From Leisingera aquaemixtae (GTDB taxonomy: Bacteria > Pseudomonadota > Alphaproteobacteria > Rhodobacterales > Rhodobacteraceae): DNA of 64,000 nucleotides. The notes beneath the pieces are model-generated. The model did no database searches, was not told the DNA's origin, and saw nothing but the letters and a program-made list of their open reading frames with translations. The stretch lies in assembly GCF_001458395.1 (NCBI RefSeq), contig NZ_CYSR01000032.1, positions 30,003-94,002 of the forward strand, written 5' to 3'. The position numbers and the translations under genes were made by a program. Shown here piece by piece: positions 1-8,825 of this stretch; the stretch's first letter is position 1; every line of letters begins with the position of its first letter.

Positions 1-1588
1 GAATGACGACCTTGATTTCGGCGCCGACAGCGGCACCGGCAACAAGGACGAGCAGGTCGACGGCGACGACTGCATGCTGGGCGGCAGCGGCAACGACACC
101 ATGGACGGCCAGGGCGGCGACGACACCATGTTCGGTGAAGACGACGACGACCTGATGCAGGGCGGCCGCGGCGACGACCTGATGGATGGCGGCGCAGGCC
201 GCGATGACGTCAACGGCGGCGCCGGCCACGACACCATGCGCGGCGGCTCCAACAACGACGTGCTGGAAGGCGGCGCCCAGGGCGACCTGATCTTCGGCGA
301 CAGCGGCACCAACCTCGGCGCCGACGTCAACGGCTACAAGATCGACTGGGATTGCTGCGACGACGATGAGCAGGCCACCGCAGCCGACAGCAACCATGCC
401 CCGACGGATGAAGGGCTGAAAGAAGTCGACTGCCCGGACTGCTACACCCCGATCGACGAAGGCCCGGACGGCAATGACCGGATCCGCGGCGGCGGCGGCG
501 ACGACACCATGTTCGGCGAAGGCGGCAATGACGTTATCATCGGCGGCCGCGGCGACGACGAAGGCTATGGCGGCGACGGCAATGACCGGCTCTATGGCCG
601 CAAGGGCAACGATCTGCTGCACGGCAACGATGGCGACGATTGCGTCCACGGCAATGAAGGCCATGACCGTCTGTATGGCGACGCCGGCAATGACACCATC
701 CGCGGCGGCGAAGATTCCGACAAAGCCTGGGGCGGCACCGGCAACGACAAGATCTACGGCGATGAAGGCGATGACTTCCTCTACGGCGAGGAAGGCAACG
801 ACAAGATCAAAGGCGGAGACGGCAATGACGTGGCCCATGGCGGCGACGGCAGGGACACTGTCAAAGGCAACGATGGCAATGACTTCCTCGACGGCAACGA
901 CGGCGACGACAAGGTGCTTGGCGGCAGCGGCAAGGACGTGCTGCAGGGCGGCAATGGCGACGACTACCTGAACGGCGGCGCCGACCGCGACTGCCTCTAT
1001 GGCGAAGCCGGCAACGACCGTCTGGACGGCGGCACCGGCGGCGACTTCCTCGACGGCGGTTTCGGCAACGACACCCTGTTCGGCGGCGCCGGCGACTACA
1101 ACGACTTCCTGAAAGGCGGCGAGGGCCGTGACCGGCTGTACGGCGGCGACGGCAAGGATGTCTTCATCATCGATCTCGAATGGGATGGCGCCATGTTCTC
1201 GTCCAGCGACGGCACCGACACCATCCACGACTTCGACATCGATCAGGACCACGACGTGCTGCTGTTCCGTGTCACCAACGTGGGCGGCGGTCTCGGCACC
1301 TCGGCGCAGGATGCCTTTGGGGCGCTCGACGGCGGCGGCGCCACCGTCACCGACAATGGCACCGACACCCAGATCAGCGCGGGCGGCGCCACGGTGAACA
1401 TCCTCGGCCTGACCGGCCGCGAGGCGCCGTTCTCCTCGCTCGGCCAGGACGCCATCCCGATCGGCGGCGTCGGCATCAACGCGGTGACCACCGGCGATGC
1501 GGGCTCTTACGAGGCGATCCGGGTGCTGACCTCAGACACCGGCTTTGACGACAGCTACGACAACATCTGGGGTCCCACTGCCGTCTGA
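1..1588 (+). CDS. RTX calcium-binding secreted protein, 5' end missing
   Basis: The reading frame is open from base 2, so the true start lies upstream of the window; the first internal ATG is at 74. Almost the whole visible part is glycine/aspartate nonapeptide repeats of the RTX type (GGxGxDxLx variants such as GGSGNDTMDG, GGNGDDYLNG), which bind calcium and fold outside the cell. A non-repeat insertion rich in Asp and Cys (around bases 340-460, with DWDCCDDDE) interrupts the array. The last ~130 residues are repeat-free and contain the usual post-RTX segment (DVFIID, DTIHDFDIDQD), where the C-terminal type I secretion signal is expected. The secretion ATPase and adaptor follow directly, so this is probably their substrate. 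The function of the missing N-terminus is unknown. Confidence 0.9.
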   Translation, partial: NDDLDFGADSGTGNKDEQVDGDDCMLGGSGNDTMDGQGGDDTMFGEDDDDLMQGGRGDDLMDGGAGRDDVNGGAGHDTMRGGSNNDVLEGGAQGDLIFGDSGTNLGADVNGYKIDWDCCDDDEQATAADSNHAPTDEGLKEVDCPDCYTPIDEGPDGNDRIRGGGGDDTMFGEGGNDVIIGGRGDDEGYGGDGNDRLYGRKGNDLLHGNDGDDCVHGNEGHDRLYGDAGNDTIRGGEDSDKAWGGTGNDKIYGDEGDDFLYGEEGNDKIKGGDGNDVAHGGDGRDTVKGNDGNDFLDGNDGDDKVLGGSGKDVLQGGNGDDYLNGGADRDCLYGEAGNDRLDGGTGGDFLDGGFGNDTLFGGAGDYNDFLKGGEGRDRLYGGDGKDVFIIDLEWDGAMFSSSDGTDTIHDFDIDQDHDVLLFRVTNVGGGLGTSAQDAFGALDGGGATVTDNGTDTQISAGGATVNILGLTGREAPFSSLGQDAIPIGGVGINAVTTGDAGSYEAIRVLTSDTGFDDSYDNIWGPTAV

Positions 1589-1601
1589 GCCTTAGGAACG
1601 G

Positions 1602-1627
1602 CGGGCCCGGGGGAAACCCCGGGCCCG
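1602..1627 (+). terminator. GC hairpin with GAAA loop after the RTX gene
   Basis: An 11-bp perfect stem (CGGGCCCGGGG and its complement) closes on a GAAA tetraloop, 14 bases after the RTX stop codon. No U-tract follows, so it may be a 3'-end stabiliser or attenuator between the RTX gene and the transporter gene rather than a strong intrinsic terminator. A second small hairpin (CCAAGGAT, loop TGC, ATCCTTGG) lies at 1664-1682. Confidence 0.5.
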
Positions 1628-1742
1628 TCCAGCCCTGGTTCAGGACAGCGATTTGGTCCCCGGCCAAGGATTGCATCCTTGGACCAGGGCGCTGTTCTCC
1701 AGATTTCATAACTTCACTTCGTGCAGCCGGGGGGCTACGACA

Positions 1743-3521
1743 ATGAAGGTAAGACGGGTATTTGATGGTCAGCGGGGCGTGCTTGCCGCCATCTTCATGG
1801 CAAGCATCTTTGTGAACCTCCTTGTCCTGACAGCGCCGCTCTACATGCTGCAACTGTTTGCCCGGGTCATGGCCTCGGGCAGCATTCCAACCTTGATTGC
1901 TCTGACCACCGGCGCAGCGATTGCGCTGGTGTTCTTTTTTCTGTTCGACATGATCCGCCAGCGCCTGGTGGCGCGGCTTGGGTCGCGGCTGGAGGCGCGG
2001 CTCAGCCCGGTGGTGCTGGACGGCATGATCAGCGGCCGCCTGCCGCCGCACCTGGCCCGCGCCGAACCCATCCGCGACATCCAGGAGCTGCGCGGCTTTG
2101 TCACCAGCCCGGTGTTCCTGGCGCTTCTGGACGCGCCCTGGTCGGTGATCTTCCTGGCGCTGATCTTCATGTTCAGCCCGGTCCTGGGCGCGGTGGCGCT
2201 GGTCGGCATCGCGCTGCTGTTCAGCCTCGGGCTGCTCAGCGAGATGATGGCCCGCAAACCCTTGGAGACGGCCGGCAAACAGGCCGCCGAGACCAATGCC
2301 GCAGTGGCGGAGATGATGGCCAATGCCGGGCTGATCCACGCCATGGGCAAGACCGCGCCGCTGATCCGGCGCTGGCAGCTCAAGGCGTTCTCCGCCCTGG
2401 TCTTCAACACCCTGGCCACCGACCGGGTGGCGCTGATGACCTCGCTGGCCAAGGCGGTGCGGATGGGGCTGCAGATCGCGGTGCTGGGCGTGGGCGTGGT
2501 GCTGGTGATCAACAGCCAGCTGACACCGGGGCTGATGATTGCCTCCTCGATCCTGCTGGGCCGCGCCGCGGCACCGGTGGAGCAGTCGATCGCCGGCTGG
2601 CGCGGCTTTTTGAAGGCGCGCGGCGCGCACGGGCGGCTGAATGACTTCCTGGCCCATCTCGGCGCCGCGCCGGAGCGGCTGGAGCTGCCCGCGCCCGAGG
2701 GCCGGCTGTCGGTGGAAAATGCCACCGTGGTGCTGCCCGGGCGGCCGGATCCGGTCCTGCTGGACATCACGCTGGAGCTGAAGCCGGGCCAGTCGCTGGG
2801 CCTCATCGGCCCCTCCGGCGCGGGCAAGACCACATTGGCCCATGCGCTGGCCGGGCTGCAGCCCTTGGTGCGCGGCCATATCCGCATTGACGATGCCGCG
2901 CTCACCGACTGGGATCCGGCGCAGATCGGCCAGCATATCGGCTTCCTGCCGCAGCGGGTGGAGCTGTTCCAGGGCACGGTGGCGGAAAACATCGCCCTGA
3001 TGGACCCGGACGCCAAACCCTCCGATGTGGTGGCAGCCGCCAAGCTGGCGCAGGTGCATGAGATGATCCTGGCGCTGCCCGGCGGCTACAACGCCGAGGT
3101 CGGCCCGCGCGGCGAGTTCCTGTCGGCAGGCCAGCGCCAGCGCATCGGCCTGGCGCGCGCCTTCTTCGGCGACCGCAAGCTGATCGTGCTGGATGAGCCG
3201 AACGCCAATCTCGACCCCGAGGGCGAGGAGGCGCTGGCCACCGCCATCGAAGAAGCCTGCGCCCGCGGCGCCGCGGTGGTGGCGGTGACCCACCGGCTCA
3301 GCCTGCTGCGCCGGGTCAGCCATGCGGCGCTCTTGCAGCAGGGCCGCATCGCCCGCTTCGGCGAGGCCCGCCAGGTGATCGAGGCGGCCGCCCAGCCGAT
3401 GGCCGCCGCCCGGACGCATCAGGACGATCCCAAAATAGCCCCCTTCCGCCACCGCAACGCGGAAGGGGGCGGCACCGGGCCCACCGCGGACGCGCCCGGC
3501 CATAAAGGAGCAAGCGCATGA
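1743..3521 (+). CDS. Type I secretion system permease/ATPase (PrtD/HlyB-like)
   Basis: Inner-membrane ABC exporter of 592 residues that would drive one-step export of RTX proteins. The N-terminal half carries hydrophobic segments of the exporter membrane domain (e.g. AAIFMASIFVNLLVLTAPLY, residues ~15-35). The C-terminal nucleotide-binding domain has Walker A GPSGAGKTT near residue 356, the ABC signature LSAGQRQRIGLARA near 460 and Walker B LIVLDEPNANLD near 480. The ATG at 1743 is preferred because the conserved MKVRRVFDG start and a G-rich ribosome site lie there; an earlier in-frame start at 1653 adds 30 residues without family features. There is no peptidase C39 domain, as expected for the PrtD class. 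Its stop overlaps the adaptor start by 4 bp (ATGA), so the two are translationally coupled. Confidence 0.93.
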   Translation: MKVRRVFDGQRGVLAAIFMASIFVNLLVLTAPLYMLQLFARVMASGSIPTLIALTTGAAIALVFFFLFDMIRQRLVARLGSRLEARLSPVVLDGMISGRLPPHLARAEPIRDIQELRGFVTSPVFLALLDAPWSVIFLALIFMFSPVLGAVALVGIALLFSLGLLSEMMARKPLETAGKQAAETNAAVAEMMANAGLIHAMGKTAPLIRRWQLKAFSALVFNTLATDRVALMTSLAKAVRMGLQIAVLGVGVVLVINSQLTPGLMIASSILLGRAAAPVEQSIAGWRGFLKARGAHGRLNDFLAHLGAAPERLELPAPEGRLSVENATVVLPGRPDPVLLDITLELKPGQSLGLIGPSGAGKTTLAHALAGLQPLVRGHIRIDDAALTDWDPAQIGQHIGFLPQRVELFQGTVAENIALMDPDAKPSDVVAAAKLAQVHEMILALPGGYNAEVGPRGEFLSAGQRQRIGLARAFFGDRKLIVLDEPNANLDPEGEEALATAIEEACARGAAVVAVTHRLSLLRRVSHAALLQQGRIARFGEARQVIEAAAQPMAAARTHQDDPKIAPFRHRNAEGGGTGPTADAPGHKGASA

Positions 3522-4933
3522 GTCTGGTGGAACATGACAGCCGCAGCCCGGCAGAGACCGGCCGCGCCGCGGCCAAGGGCGGCTTCCGCGACCTGATGCC
3601 CGCCGGCAGCAGCCCGGATGTGCCGCTGCCCGGGCGGCCGCCGACCCGGGTGCGCCAGCTGGTGCTGTGGATGGTGGTCTGCGGCTTCGGCCTGTTCGGC
3701 GGGCTGGTGTTCTGGGCCACCCAGGCCGAGCTGACCAGCGCGGTGGTGGCGCCGGGCGCCTTCAACGTGGCCGGCGACCGGCTGGCGGTGCAGCATCTGG
3801 AAGGCGGCATCCTGCGCGAGCTGAACATCACCGAGGGCAGCCGGGTCGCCAAGGGCCAGGTGGTCGCCCGGCTCGACGGCCGCCGCATCCAGGCGCAGCT
3901 GGCGATCCTGAACGGCCAGCGGGCCAGCCTGCTGGCGCAGCAGGCCCGGCTGGACGCGGAGCTGAAGGGCACGGACAGCCTGCAGCCCGGCGCCGGGCTG
4001 CAGCAGCTCATCGCCCGGATGCCGGAACTGGCGCAGCTGGTGGCGGTGCAGCGCGACCTGCTCAGCTCCAACCGGGCGCTCTACCAGGGCCAGATGGAAA
4101 TCCTCCAGGGCCGCATCACCCAGCTCAACGACCAGCTCAAGGGCCGCGATGCCCGCATCCGGGCCACCGAGGAGCAGCTGGCGCTGGTGCAGGCGGAGCT
4201 GGCCGACCTGGCCGGGCTGTTCGAAAAGGGGCTGGTGCCGAAAACCCGCATCAGCCAGCGGCAGATGCAGCAGAGCGGCCTCCTCGGCACCCTTGGCGCG
4301 ATGGAAAGCGACCGCGGCAACGTGCTGGAGCAGATCGGCGAGATGGAGGAGCGGCGGCTGCAGGCCGGCCGCGACCGGGCGGCGCGGATCGCCGCCGAAA
4401 GCCAGGACGTGCAGGAGCAGCTGCTGGATCTGCACCAGCGGCTGGATGCCACCCGCGACGTGGCCGAACGGCTGACCATCCGCGCGCCGCGCGACGGCCG
4501 GGTGGTCGGGCTGGCGATCAACACCCTGGGCCAGGTGGTGGATCCCGGCCAGACCATCCTGGAGCTGATGCCCGAGGATACGGGCCTGCTGGTGGAAACC
4601 CAGGTGGCGGTGGCCGATATCGACGAGGTTGCGATGGGCAGCCTGGCGCGGGTGCAATTGACCGCCTACAGCTTCCGCTCCACCCCGCCAGTGACCGGCG
4701 AGGTGGTGATGGTGGCCGCGGGCAGCAGCATCGACCAGATGACCGGCCAGCCCTATTACCCGGTGCATATCCGCATCGATGAGGCGGATCTGGCCGCCCT
4801 GCCCAATGTGAAGGCGCTGCCCGGCATGCCGGCCCAGGCGATGATCGAAACCGGCCGCCAGACGCTGGCCGATTACTTGATCAGCCCGGTGCTCTCCAGC
4901 ATGTCGCAGGCCTTGAAGGAAGGCAGCGGCTGA
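3518..4933 (+). CDS. Type I secretion membrane-fusion protein (HlyD/PrtE-like)
   Basis: Periplasmic adaptor of 471 residues linking the ABC exporter to an outer-membrane channel. A short cytoplasmic tail is followed by one membrane segment (LVLWMVVCGFGLFGGLVFWA, about residues 48-68). Then come a barrel/lipoyl half-motif (LAVQHLEGGILRELNITEGS), a long alpha-helical coiled-coil hairpin (~100-300, many Q/E/R heptads), the second half-motif (TIRAPRDGRVVGLAINTLGQVV) and the C-terminal beta-barrel (ARVQLTAYSF...). Length and order match the HlyD family. No TolC-like gene is in the window, so a chromosomal or distal one must complete the channel. Confidence 0.93.
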   Translation: MSLVEHDSRSPAETGRAAAKGGFRDLMPAGSSPDVPLPGRPPTRVRQLVLWMVVCGFGLFGGLVFWATQAELTSAVVAPGAFNVAGDRLAVQHLEGGILRELNITEGSRVAKGQVVARLDGRRIQAQLAILNGQRASLLAQQARLDAELKGTDSLQPGAGLQQLIARMPELAQLVAVQRDLLSSNRALYQGQMEILQGRITQLNDQLKGRDARIRATEEQLALVQAELADLAGLFEKGLVPKTRISQRQMQQSGLLGTLGAMESDRGNVLEQIGEMEERRLQAGRDRAARIAAESQDVQEQLLDLHQRLDATRDVAERLTIRAPRDGRVVGLAINTLGQVVDPGQTILELMPEDTGLLVETQVAVADIDEVAMGSLARVQLTAYSFRSTPPVTGEVVMVAAGSSIDQMTGQPYYPVHIRIDEADLAALPNVKALPGMPAQAMIETGRQTLADYLISPVLSSMSQALKEGSG

Positions 4934-4986
4934 CGCCGCCCAGTCAGGAGGGCCGCGGTTCCGGGGGGAGGGCCGCAGCCTGTCCG

Positions 4987-5024
4987 GGCCCGCCTCAGCC
5001 GACAGGGCTGAGGCGGGCCTGTTA
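4987..5024 (+). terminator. Probable intrinsic terminator after the type I secretion operon
   Basis: Fourteen-bp perfect stem (GGCCCGCCTCAGCC paired with its complement at 5006-5019), loop GACAG, followed by TGTTATCTTT. It lies 53 bases after the adaptor stop. The rest of the 4934-5266 gap shows no further convincing gene. Confidence 0.65.
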
Positions 5025-5266
5025 TCTTTCCGGGGTGTCCGCCCTCCCGCCGCGTCCCCCCATGCCTGCCCCCTGCCGCCGGGCAGGCGCCTGGAAAAGG
5101 CGGGGCCGCCTGACCCATGGCGGGCACAGGATAGCCCTCAGCACCCCCGCCCTATCCTTTGGTGCAGCAGCGCCGCCGGTGCCGCCGTGCTAGAAAGGGT
5201 TCAACAGGCAGACACAGCCAGCTGCCGCCCAGACACACAGACACACAGACCGCAGGAGACACCCCC

Positions 5267-5482
5267 ATGACCCTGATCAGCACCCTCACCGGCGTTACCG
5301 CAAGCCTGGCAGCCGTGGCCGCGGGCTTTCTCCTGGGCCTGCCGCTGCTGGCCCTGGCCCTGATCTACCCCATCGCCGGGGTGCTGGGCTGCACCGCCTG
5401 CCAGTGGGCGCTGGAACAGCGCGAGCGCCTGGCCGCCGGACCGCAGCTGGCCTATTACTCGCCGCGCGCCTATTTCGGCTGA
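5267..5482 (+). CDS. Small membrane protein, unknown function
   Basis: A 71-residue protein with AGGAG at 5254-5258, 8 bases before the ATG, which decides this start over upstream in-frame codons. Residues ~8-45 form two adjacent hydrophobic stretches (VTASLAAVAAGFLLGLPLLA and LALIYPIAGVLGCTACQWAL), followed by a short polar tail ending in YYSPRAYFG. It stands alone between the type I secretion operon and the replication cassette. I do not recognise a family. The upstream leader contains short ACACAG repeats (5231-5250). Confidence 0.6.
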   Translation: MTLISTLTGVTASLAAVAAGFLLGLPLLALALIYPIAGVLGCTACQWALEQRERLAAGPQLAYYSPRAYFG

Positions 5483-5662
5483 CCCCGGCCGCCGCATTCC
5501 CCCCCGCGCTTCATCCCGAGGCGCAAGGCCTGGCCCGCACCTCCCCCCCTCCCCGTGCCGCCCGGCCACCTGCAGCCCCCGGCGTCCCTCCTCTCCTCCC
5601 CCCCTGATGAGGACGGACGCCGGGGCCCGCGCTCTCTCACATCCCGCACAATCCGCGCCCTG

Positions 5663-5727
5663 CCGGAAATAGGTCCGGTCCGGACCAAATGTTTCGCGCG
5701 CGAAACATTTGGTCAATCATGCTGACC
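5663..5727 (+). repeat. parS-like palindromic element, copy 1
   Basis: The core at 5683-5714 is a perfect 32-bp palindrome: half-site GACCAAATGTTTCGCG joined to its reverse complement. The whole 65-bp element recurs in inverted orientation at 10111-10175 with two mismatches. The same 32-bp core occurs a third time at 11647-11678. Perfect palindromes close to parAB are typical centromere (ParB-binding) sites of Rhodobacterales plasmids; the partition role here is inferred from structure and position. Confidence 0.75.
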
Positions 5728-5746
5728 TTTTTTGGAGAGATGTAAG

Positions 5747-5772
5747 CTCCGCCTTTGCCCGCAAAGGCGGAG
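5747..5772 (-). terminator. Hairpin downstream of repA
   Basis: A 10-bp perfect stem (CTCCGCCTTT and its complement) encloses a six-base loop, within 110 bp beyond the repA stop. A second GC-rich inverted repeat lies closer to the stop at about 5822-5840. Either could end the leftward repA transcript. Confidence 0.4.
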
Positions 5773-5798
5773 GCCTTCGGCCTGGGAGTACAGCCTGT

Positions 5799-5819
5799 GA
5801 GTATTTGGGGAAAGATGAA
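5799..5819 (+). repeat. 21-bp inverted repeat, left copy
   Basis: GAGTATTTGGGGAAAGATGAA here is an exact inverted match to 10012-10032 at the far side of the rep-par cassette. I recall closely similar motifs next to gene 3' ends in many Rhodobacterales genomes, so it may be a general intergenic element rather than plasmid-specific. Confidence 0.6.
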
Positions 5820-5850
5820 GGGTGCGCCCGCGGGGGGCGCCTGTTGCGTC

Positions 5851-6858
5851 TTATTCCGCGGCGCGTTTGCGGACCCAGCCCAGAAACGCCGCATCGGGCA
5901 TCCTGAGCCGCGGGCTGCCGGTGCGCACCCACATGGCGCGCCACTCCGCCTCCAGCGCATAGGCATCGGCGCCGGGGATCAGCGCGCGCGCCTCCTCCAG
6001 CGTTGCGGGCTTCAGGCTGGGCGCGTTCAGCACCGCCTCGGTCACCGCGGCCTTCTGGCTGAACCGGATCACATCGCCCTCCAGCTCCTCCAGCGCGTAA
6101 TCGGGCAAGGGCTGCGCGTCGATCATGTCGCGGATCATCTTGCGGAACACCCGGCGCGGGCTGGCCGAGCCGGATTTTTTCAAGAGGGTCTCGACCGAGA
6201 CCTGCCAGCTGTTCTGCCGCCCGCAATGCTTGCGCGCCAGCTCATAGATCCGCCGCTCCAAGGGTTTCCTCAGCCGGAAGTAATCGCGGCTGAGCGTCAG
6301 CACCGATTTCGACAAGACCGCCCGGTAGAGCCAGTCCGACAGCGTCACCGCCACGCTGACCATCTTGCCGCCGCGGGCCTTGCGCACGATCTCCCATTTC
6401 TCAATGAGGCCGAAGCCGGTGGTCACCTCCTGGCCGCCGGTCACGATATTGGTGGTGATGCGGGTGCCCGCCAGCCGCTCGAACGCCTCGCGCAAACGCC
6501 GGTAGGCATCGCCGGAGGTTTCGCGGTTGCAGGCCACCAGCAGGTCATGCGCCTTCAGGTGCAGGGTGCGGCTCACCTGGCGGCCGGCATTCAGCGCCGC
6601 CATCAGCTGGCTGATGCAGAAGATCAGGATGTCCTTGTCGTGGATCGTCGCCAGCCCCTTGACCGAGGGGGTCACGGTGATCTCGGCGCCGTTGTGCTGG
6701 TAGCTCAGGATGCGCCGGTCCGGCCGGGTGCCCAAGCTGAACAGCGGATGCTCCATCGACGCCAGGTCGTTCTTGGGGATCGCCCCGAAGATATCGCAGA
6801 GGAAGAAATCCCCCTGCCCTTCTGGCGGAATCGCTCCCGCCGTCAGCTCTGCTGCCAT
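5851..6858 (-). CDS. repA: RepA-type plasmid replication initiator
   Basis: A 335-residue protein resembling the replication initiator A family (RPA) used by one of the main Rhodobacterales plasmid types. Recognisable stretches are PEGQGDFFLCDIFGAIPKND near the N-terminus, HPLFSLGTRPDRRILSYQHN, and the winged-helix-like segment RDYFRLRKPLERRIYELARKH. It would bind the iterons just upstream and open the origin. It is transcribed divergently from parA, with the origin-like region between them, which is the standard layout of these replicons. The ATG at 6858 has a modest GGACAGG ribosome site. It is not RepC or DnaA-like: no AAA+ Walker motifs are visible. Confidence 0.88.
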   Translation of the reverse strand: MAAELTAGAIPPEGQGDFFLCDIFGAIPKNDLASMEHPLFSLGTRPDRRILSYQHNGAEITVTPSVKGLATIHDKDILIFCISQLMAALNAGRQVSRTLHLKAHDLLVACNRETSGDAYRRLREAFERLAGTRITTNIVTGGQEVTTGFGLIEKWEIVRKARGGKMVSVAVTLSDWLYRAVLSKSVLTLSRDYFRLRKPLERRIYELARKHCGRQNSWQVSVETLLKKSGSASPRRVFRKMIRDMIDAQPLPDYALEELEGDVIRFSQKAAVTEAVLNAPSLKPATLEEARALIPGADAYALEAEWRAMWVRTGSPRLRMPDAAFLGWVRKRAAE

Positions 6859-6899
6859 CTGCCTGTCCGCCGTCTGCTCTGCCGCCCGCCGGGATCTGC

Positions 6900-7140
6900 T
6901 GCCCCTGTTTGGCGACTCGTTTTATCGTGGTTTTGATTACGCCCACCCTAGGGTTATCCACATGTCCCGGCAACGGGGGTTCGGAATCGTTTCGTCGGGG
7001 GTTTGGAGTCATTTGATCGGGGTTTCAGAGTCACTGCCCGCGGAAAATCCGCCCCGATCGCCAATGAAAAAAGGGCTTTGCGTGCGCCCCCTTCCGCCTG
7101 TAACTAATAAATAACTCATTTATAACAGAGCAGATTTTTT
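6900..7140 (+). other. Candidate origin of replication (iterons, DnaA box, AT-rich tract)
   Basis: This non-coding stretch between divergent repA and parA holds the parts expected of an iteron origin. A perfect DnaA box TTATCCACA lies at 6954-6962. Three tandem units of about 22 bp with the core CGGGGGTTTGGAGTC start at 6974, 6996 and 7018. A degenerate fourth unit (GTTTGGCGACTCGTTTTATC) lies near 6907-6926. An A+T-rich tract at 7100-7134 (AACTAATAAATAACTCATTT) could serve as the unwinding element. The 22-bp spacing equals two helical turns, so RepA could bind cooperatively on one face. The origin call is inferred. Confidence 0.7.
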
Positions 7141-7343
7141 TGAACGCTCTGAAACACCCCCGCTCTCCCCTGCCGCAACTGCCGGATTTGCTTAGAAAAA
7201 CCAGGGGGATGCGCATTTTGCTTCCATGTGCGGCGTTTTTGCGTATTCTGTTCAAAAGGCAGCACATCAGGCTGCGGAGCAGCAGAACAGCAGCCTTCCA
7301 CACGGGCAGGGCCGCAACGGCCCAAGGACAGCAGGCAGACCTC

Positions 7344-8744
7344 ATGGCGCGAGATATCCACAAGGCAGGCAGCAGCCTTCCCCCCTATTTCAGCATCGAC
7401 CCCGACGCCGCTTTGGCCGAGCTTGATGCCCCCACCGGCACCGCGGGCTTTGCCGGGATCGCCGCCGCCTGCGCCGCGGGCCGGACCGATCTGGCCAGCC
7501 GCGGCATGAACGAGGAAGGCAAGAAGGAGCTGCGCCTGTTCTCCACCTGGGAGATCACCCGCTACCTGATCCCGGTCGCCCAGGCCCATTTCCGCCGGGT
7601 GCTGAAGGCCAACCCCGATCTGCCGCAGGGCCGCAGCGAGACCGAAGGCGGCGCCAAGTGGTTCACGCTGGAGGAGGTGCTGCGGCTGCGCGCCTTCTTC
7701 GCGGCGCAAGGCTCCAAGGCCAAGGACTACCAGCCCTACCGCCCCGAAGGCCTGCCCGCCAAGATGGTCGCCGTCGCCAACTTCAAGGGCGGCGTCGGCA
7801 AGACCTCTACCGCGGCGCATCTGGCGATGTCGGCAGCGCTGGACGGCTACAAGGTGCTGGTGATCGATCTCGACAGCCAGGGCTCGATGACCTCGATCTT
7901 CGGCGGCAAGGTGGAGGATGAATGGCAGACCGCCTTCCCGCTCCTGGCGCGCCACTACGGCGAGCACCTGCGGCTGGAGAACCAGCGCCGGCTCGACCGC
8001 GGCGACGCCCCGCAGCCGCTGGACGAGGCGCTGGATGCGGCGATGGAGATGACCGCGCAGGACGTCATTCAGAACACCCACTGGCCCAACATCGACCTCA
8101 TCGGCGCGCAGCTGAACCTGTACTGGGCGGAATTCCAGATCCCGGTCTGGCGGATGGCGGCGCGGTCCTGGAAGCTGTGGGATGCGCTCACCGAACGGCT
8201 GGAGGCGGACGGGGTGCTGGACCAGTACGACGTGATCTTCATCGACACGCCGCCCGCCCTTGGCTACCTCACCATCAACGGGCTGTCTGCGGCCGACATC
8301 CTGCTGGTGCCGATGGGCGCGTCCTTCCTGGAGTTCGATTCGACGGGGCGCTTCTTCGATATGCTGCATTCCACCTTCGCCTCGATCGAGGAGGGCGAGA
8401 ACCTCGCCGCCCGCGCCCTGGGCCGCCCCGGGCTGGCGTTTGAATGGGATGCGGTGCGCACCGTGATCACCCGCTATGACAGCGCCCAGCAGGGCGAGCT
8501 GGCGGCGCTGATGCAGGCCTATATGGGCCGGGTGCTCTCCCCCCACAAACAGGATTTCACTGCGCTGATCGGCCAGGCCGGCGAGCAGGTGAGCGGCATC
8601 TACGAGGCCGACTACCGCGATTTCAACCGCGAGACCTATGCCCGCGGGCGGGAGACCTTCGACGAGACCTATGCCGCCTTCAAGAAGCTCCTGATCGGGG
8701 TCTGGCGGCGCGAGGCGTTGCAGGAGCAGCGCGCGGCCGAATAA
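7344..8744 (+). CDS. parA: ParA-family partition ATPase
   Basis: Plasmid segregation ATPase of 466 residues. It has an N-terminal DNA-binding extension (~1-130, with WEITRYLIPVAQAHFRRVLK and WFTLEEVLRLRAFF), as in autoregulatory long ParAs. The deviant Walker A KGGVGKTST sits near residue 148, followed by VLVIDLDSQGSMTSIFG and the Walker B-like DVIFIDTPPALGYLTIN. The ATG at 7344 (MARDIHKAG) is chosen because upstream in-frame residues from a TTG at 7140 are low-complexity and unlike the family. parB follows after 81 bp on the same strand. ParA probably represses its own promoter in the AT-rich upstream region, as long ParAs usually do. Confidence 0.92.
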   Translation: MARDIHKAGSSLPPYFSIDPDAALAELDAPTGTAGFAGIAAACAAGRTDLASRGMNEEGKKELRLFSTWEITRYLIPVAQAHFRRVLKANPDLPQGRSETEGGAKWFTLEEVLRLRAFFAAQGSKAKDYQPYRPEGLPAKMVAVANFKGGVGKTSTAAHLAMSAALDGYKVLVIDLDSQGSMTSIFGGKVEDEWQTAFPLLARHYGEHLRLENQRRLDRGDAPQPLDEALDAAMEMTAQDVIQNTHWPNIDLIGAQLNLYWAEFQIPVWRMAARSWKLWDALTERLEADGVLDQYDVIFIDTPPALGYLTINGLSAADILLVPMGASFLEFDSTGRFFDMLHSTFASIEEGENLAARALGRPGLAFEWDAVRTVITRYDSAQQGELAALMQAYMGRVLSPHKQDFTALIGQAGEQVSGIYEADYRDFNRETYARGRETFDETYAAFKKLLIGVWRREALQEQRAAE

Positions 8745-8825
8745 GGCCCCGGCAAGACATTTGGGGCAGGATGCGGCCCCGACCAAGAGAGACGCATCCT
8801 GCAACTGAGGCACGAAGGACAGGAC

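Noticed and set aside
1476..3503. Long antisense open frame of 675 codons across the secretion ATPase gene
   Set aside because: High-GC DNA keeps the opposite frame open; the product is His/Gln/Arg-rich without domains, while the plus strand encodes a full ABC exporter.
5231..5250. ACACAG tandem repeats before the small membrane protein
   Set aside because: Too short and imperfect to support a functional call beyond the leader of that gene.
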